From contig URRQ01000015.1 of NCBI GenBank assembly GCA_900550235.1, positions 1-44,603 on the forward strand: DNA of 44,603 nt, in the 5' to 3' direction. The notes below the pieces were generated by a model, which was not told where the DNA came from, did not search any database, and saw only the letters and a list, made by a program, of their open reading frames with translations. The DNA comes from an uncultured Lachnospiraceae bacterium. GTDB taxonomy: Bacteria > Bacillota > Clostridia > Lachnospirales > Lachnospiraceae. Positions 42,725-44,603 of the stretch are shown here, in pieces; the stretch's first letter is position 1, and every line of letters begins with the position of its first letter. The position numbers and the translations under genes are program-made.

Positions 42725-44137
42725 TTACTGTCGTGTCAAAAGATCATTATACTCAATTTCAACATAATCATTCGAAATTTTGATCTTCTTAATATATTCA
42801 CGTACAGTCTTTTGTCTTTCATTGAAAGACATGAACTCCCAGCTGTCAGCAACACTTTTGAATGCTTTCGCTCTTGCTGCCATATCTTTAGCTCTTGTGT
42901 TCTTTAAGGTGTACTGTTCAATCTGTATATTCAGATTTTCCAGTTCCTTGTTAATCTCACCAATCGTCTCTAACAGGACATTATTATTGGTATCAGATGC
43001 ATATAAATTATACAAAGATTTCAGCTTTCCTTCAAGAACTGTTTTTCTCTGGTTCATAGCTTCAAACCCCTTTTGATTTTGCTGTTCTGATTTCCCTTCA
43101 ATTATCTCATACTCTTTTGATAATTTCAGCATATCATTAACAACAACTTCCTCAACTTCCGCTGCATCCAGCTTTCCATTCTGGCAATTAGGATTCTTAA
43201 CCAGGTGCGGTTTGCTATGATCTAAAGAGTAACAGTAAATCATCACTCTACCACCGCTCCATTTTTGATAACGCATCTTCGCACCACATAATCCACAATA
43301 TATTAAGCCTGTTAGTAAATACTGTGATTTATGAGAAGTTGCTCTTGTTCTTGTTTTTCGCAATTCCTGAACTTCATCAAATAATTTTTTATCAACTATC
43401 GGTTCGTGAAGACCATCAACGATTTCCTTATTATATTTGAGCTTTCCAATGTATGTCACCCTGGATAACATATCGGACACTTGCTTGTCTCCTTTTAGGT
43501 CAAACATCTTTGCCAGTGCATACGTGGAATAGCCTTCCTTATATAATTCAAAAATCTTTTTGACTGTTTCTGCATCTTTATTTGGTATAAGAACATCATC
43601 GCCATTATTATAATCATAACCAAACGGCGGTTTCGTACCACGCCATTTTCCGGTTTTGATTCTCTCTGTAATTCCCATTTGTGTACGTTCACGAATATTT
43701 TCTCGTTCATACTGAGCAAATACAGATAAAATACCTACCATAGCTTTTCCATATGGTGTTGTTGTATCAAAATTTTCATTTAATGAAATAAATCCAACAC
43801 CATTTGCTTCAAACACATCTTCCAGAAGATAAATCGTGTCTTTCTGACTTCTGGACAAACGGTCAAGTTTAACAACTACAACAGATTCAACTTTGCCTTC
43901 TTGAATTTCTTTAATAAGACGTTTCATCTCCGGTCGGTTCAGATTACTTCCCGAATAACCACCATCAATGTACAGATCATAATTATCAATCTCCTGATAA
44001 TTACAATACTTTTCAAGTTTCTCTGTCTGAGCACCTACTGAATATCCTTCTTCAAACTGAACATTTGTAGAAACTCTGATATACAATCCTGTTTTTTTAT
44101 TATTTGAGGTATCCTTTCCGATTCTTATGTTTCCCAC
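42725..44137 (-). CDS. Large serine recombinase
   Basis: About 470 residues from a GTG at 44137, which has AGGAGG ten bases upstream; a further ATG at 44191 has no such site. The catalytic domain has the nucleophile Ser in GLYIRVSTNVQFEEGYSV, then YIDGGYSGSNLNRPEMKRL, VVVKLDRLSRSQKD, and AQYERENIRERTQMGI. The recombinase domain (PPFGYDYNNGDDV onward) is followed by a zinc ribbon (CGLCGAKMRYQ with later Cys residues) and a coiled coil. Such enzymes integrate and excise phages, ICEs and skin-type elements; excision needs a directionality factor. The stop lies about 120 bases from the sigF junction. Confidence 0.92.
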   Translation of the reverse strand: MGNIRIGKDTSNNKKTGLYIRVSTNVQFEEGYSVGAQTEKLEKYCNYQEIDNYDLYIDGGYSGSNLNRPEMKRLIKEIQEGKVESVVVVKLDRLSRSQKDTIYLLEDVFEANGVGFISLNENFDTTTPYGKAMVGILSVFAQYERENIRERTQMGITERIKTGKWRGTKPPFGYDYNNGDDVLIPNKDAETVKKIFELYKEGYSTYALAKMFDLKGDKQVSDMLSRVTYIGKLKYNKEIVDGLHEPIVDKKLFDEVQELRKTRTRATSHKSQYLLTGLIYCGLCGAKMRYQKWSGGRVMIYCYSLDHSKPHLVKNPNCQNGKLDAAEVEEVVVNDMLKLSKEYEIIEGKSEQQNQKGFEAMNQRKTVLEGKLKSLYNLYASDTNNNVLLETIGEINKELENLNIQIEQYTLKNTRAKDMAARAKAFKSVADSWEFMSFNERQKTVREYIKKIKISNDYVEIEYNDLLTRQ

Positions 44138-44214
44138 CTCTCTCTTTCCTCCTCTCAAGTACACTATACCATCCTTCAGAAGAAATTTCAACTTATTTTA
44201 TTTTCTAATATAAG

Positions 44215-44394
44215 TTATGCGAAATTTCTTTTTTCAGATGCTTCGATTTTAATATTATCAACTGCTCCCATCTCTTTATTCATCTGATATAATATCTGAC
44301 GAACCACTGGGGAATCCAATCTAAATCTTTCTAAATCTTTATCTTCTATTACATTACCATTTGCGTCATATCTTCTTACAATTTTTAATGCCAT
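44215..44394 (-). CDS. 59-aa element protein
   Basis: ATG at 44394 with GGGAGGG six bases upstream. It reads MALKIVRRYDANGNVIEDKD, LERFRLDSPVVRQILYQMNK, then EMGAVDNIKIEASEKRNFA. No family is recognised. It lies just before the recombinase in the same direction. Its size and place would fit a recombination directionality factor or other accessory protein, but that is a guess. Confidence 0.7.
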   Translation of the reverse strand: MALKIVRRYDANGNVIEDKDLERFRLDSPVVRQILYQMNKEMGAVDNIKIEASEKRNFA

Positions 44395-44465
44395 CGCAAT
44401 CCCTCCCTTTATAAATCATATTCAATCGTCTCTAAAAAATCACCAGAACCGCTCGTCCTGTATTG

Positions 44466-44603
44466 TCATTCTTTTGTGTTATCCACATTTAACGACATCA
44501 TTTTCTGTTGAATTGTCGAAAGCTGAAACATCAGTTCCCTCTTTCGTTCATTCCCATCTGAATCTGTACTGCTTTCAGTACCCGATCCAGGCTCCACTTG
44601 TTC
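44466..44603 (-). CDS. C-terminal end of an element protein (cut by window edge)
   Basis: 45 codons run open from the window edge to TGA at 44466. The sequence is polar (EPGSGTESSTDSDGNERKRE) and then helical (LMFQLSTIQQKMMSLNVDN). It is followed by the small gene at 44394. The protein continues beyond the window and cannot be identified. Confidence 0.5.
   Translation of the reverse strand, partial: EQVEPGSGTESSTDSDGNERKRELMFQLSTIQQKMMSLNVDNTKE

Larger units (their letters stand above)
42601..44603 (-). mobile_element. Integrated element, left end only
   Basis: The region from the sigF junction to the window edge has a large serine recombinase and two small genes of no chromosomal type. Its base composition is more AT-rich than the spoVA genes next to it. 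The rest of the element, and presumably the 5' part of sigF, lies beyond the right edge. Whether it is a prophage, an integrative conjugative element or a skin-like element cannot be decided here. Confidence 0.75.

Noticed and set aside
1..44603. CRISPR arrays, rRNA or tRNA genes
   Set aside because: No regular repeat-spacer pattern, tRNA-like cloverleaf or rRNA sequence was recognised by eye; a covariance-model search was not possible here.

Overview
The window looks like the chromosome of an anaerobic, spore-forming Firmicute, most likely a gut Lachnospiraceae. The reasons are a rubredoxin gene, a Gram-positive-type pst/pho operon, a spoVA operon directly downstream of sigF, strong AGGAGG-type ribosome binding sites and low G+C. 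Species cannot be fixed from sequence alone.

Region 1 (about 60-24,300, almost all minus strand) is a very AT-rich exopolysaccharide/capsule cluster, read from right to left. It opens with a CapD-type dehydratase. A damaged early module follows: a frameshifted PIG-L deacetylase and a truncated priming sugar-phosphate transferase next to an unrelated fragment. Next is an apparently intact bacillosamine-type module (PglF dehydratase, PglE aminotransferase, PglC priming transferase, PglD acetyltransferase). Then come two GT4 and one GT2 glycosyltransferases, a sulfotransferase-like gene, two Wzy-like polymerase proteins, a Wzx flippase, TagD (CDP-glycerol), a DUF1919 protein, UDP-glucuronate 4-epimerase and UDP-glucose dehydrogenase. 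The left end is decayed: glmS has an early amber codon and a foreign 3' end, rmlA is intact, rmlB lacks its catalytic middle. VanZ and a tiny membrane protein follow. Three G9 tracts with similar flanks lie in DUF1919, in wzy, and at the ribosome-binding position of pglF. They look like phase-variation (contingency) sites. The encoded polymer probably starts on a bacillosamine-like sugar and may carry uronic acid, sulfate and glycerol phosphate; that composition is inference.

Region 2 (about 24,380-38,880) is ordinary core genome: a small membrane protein, rubredoxin, an Rpn-family nuclease-like gene, the pstSCAB-phoU-phoB-phoR phosphate operon with a likely Pho box, an EamA transporter, a YitT protein, a small (p)ppGpp synthetase, a PTS IIC-like permease, a nicotinamidase-like hydrolase, a small unknown protein and a Na/Pi cotransporter with a PhoU domain.

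Region 3 (about 38,990-42,600) is the spoVA sporulation operon. A clear sigma-G-type promoter precedes it, and its first gene is a short unlisted 55-residue membrane protein joined to spoVAA by an ATGA overlap. spoVAA carries an apparent 1-nt frameshift at an A6 run.

Region 4 (about 42,600-44,603) is the most striking part. sigF (spoIIAC) is present only as its 3' two thirds. Its 5' end is replaced by the end of an integrated element carrying a large serine recombinase and small element genes, and the window ends inside it. This resembles the layout of the sigK skin element, but in sigF. It could be a reversible excision element or simply an insertion that abolishes sporulation. The spoVAA frameshift, if real, favours the second reading.
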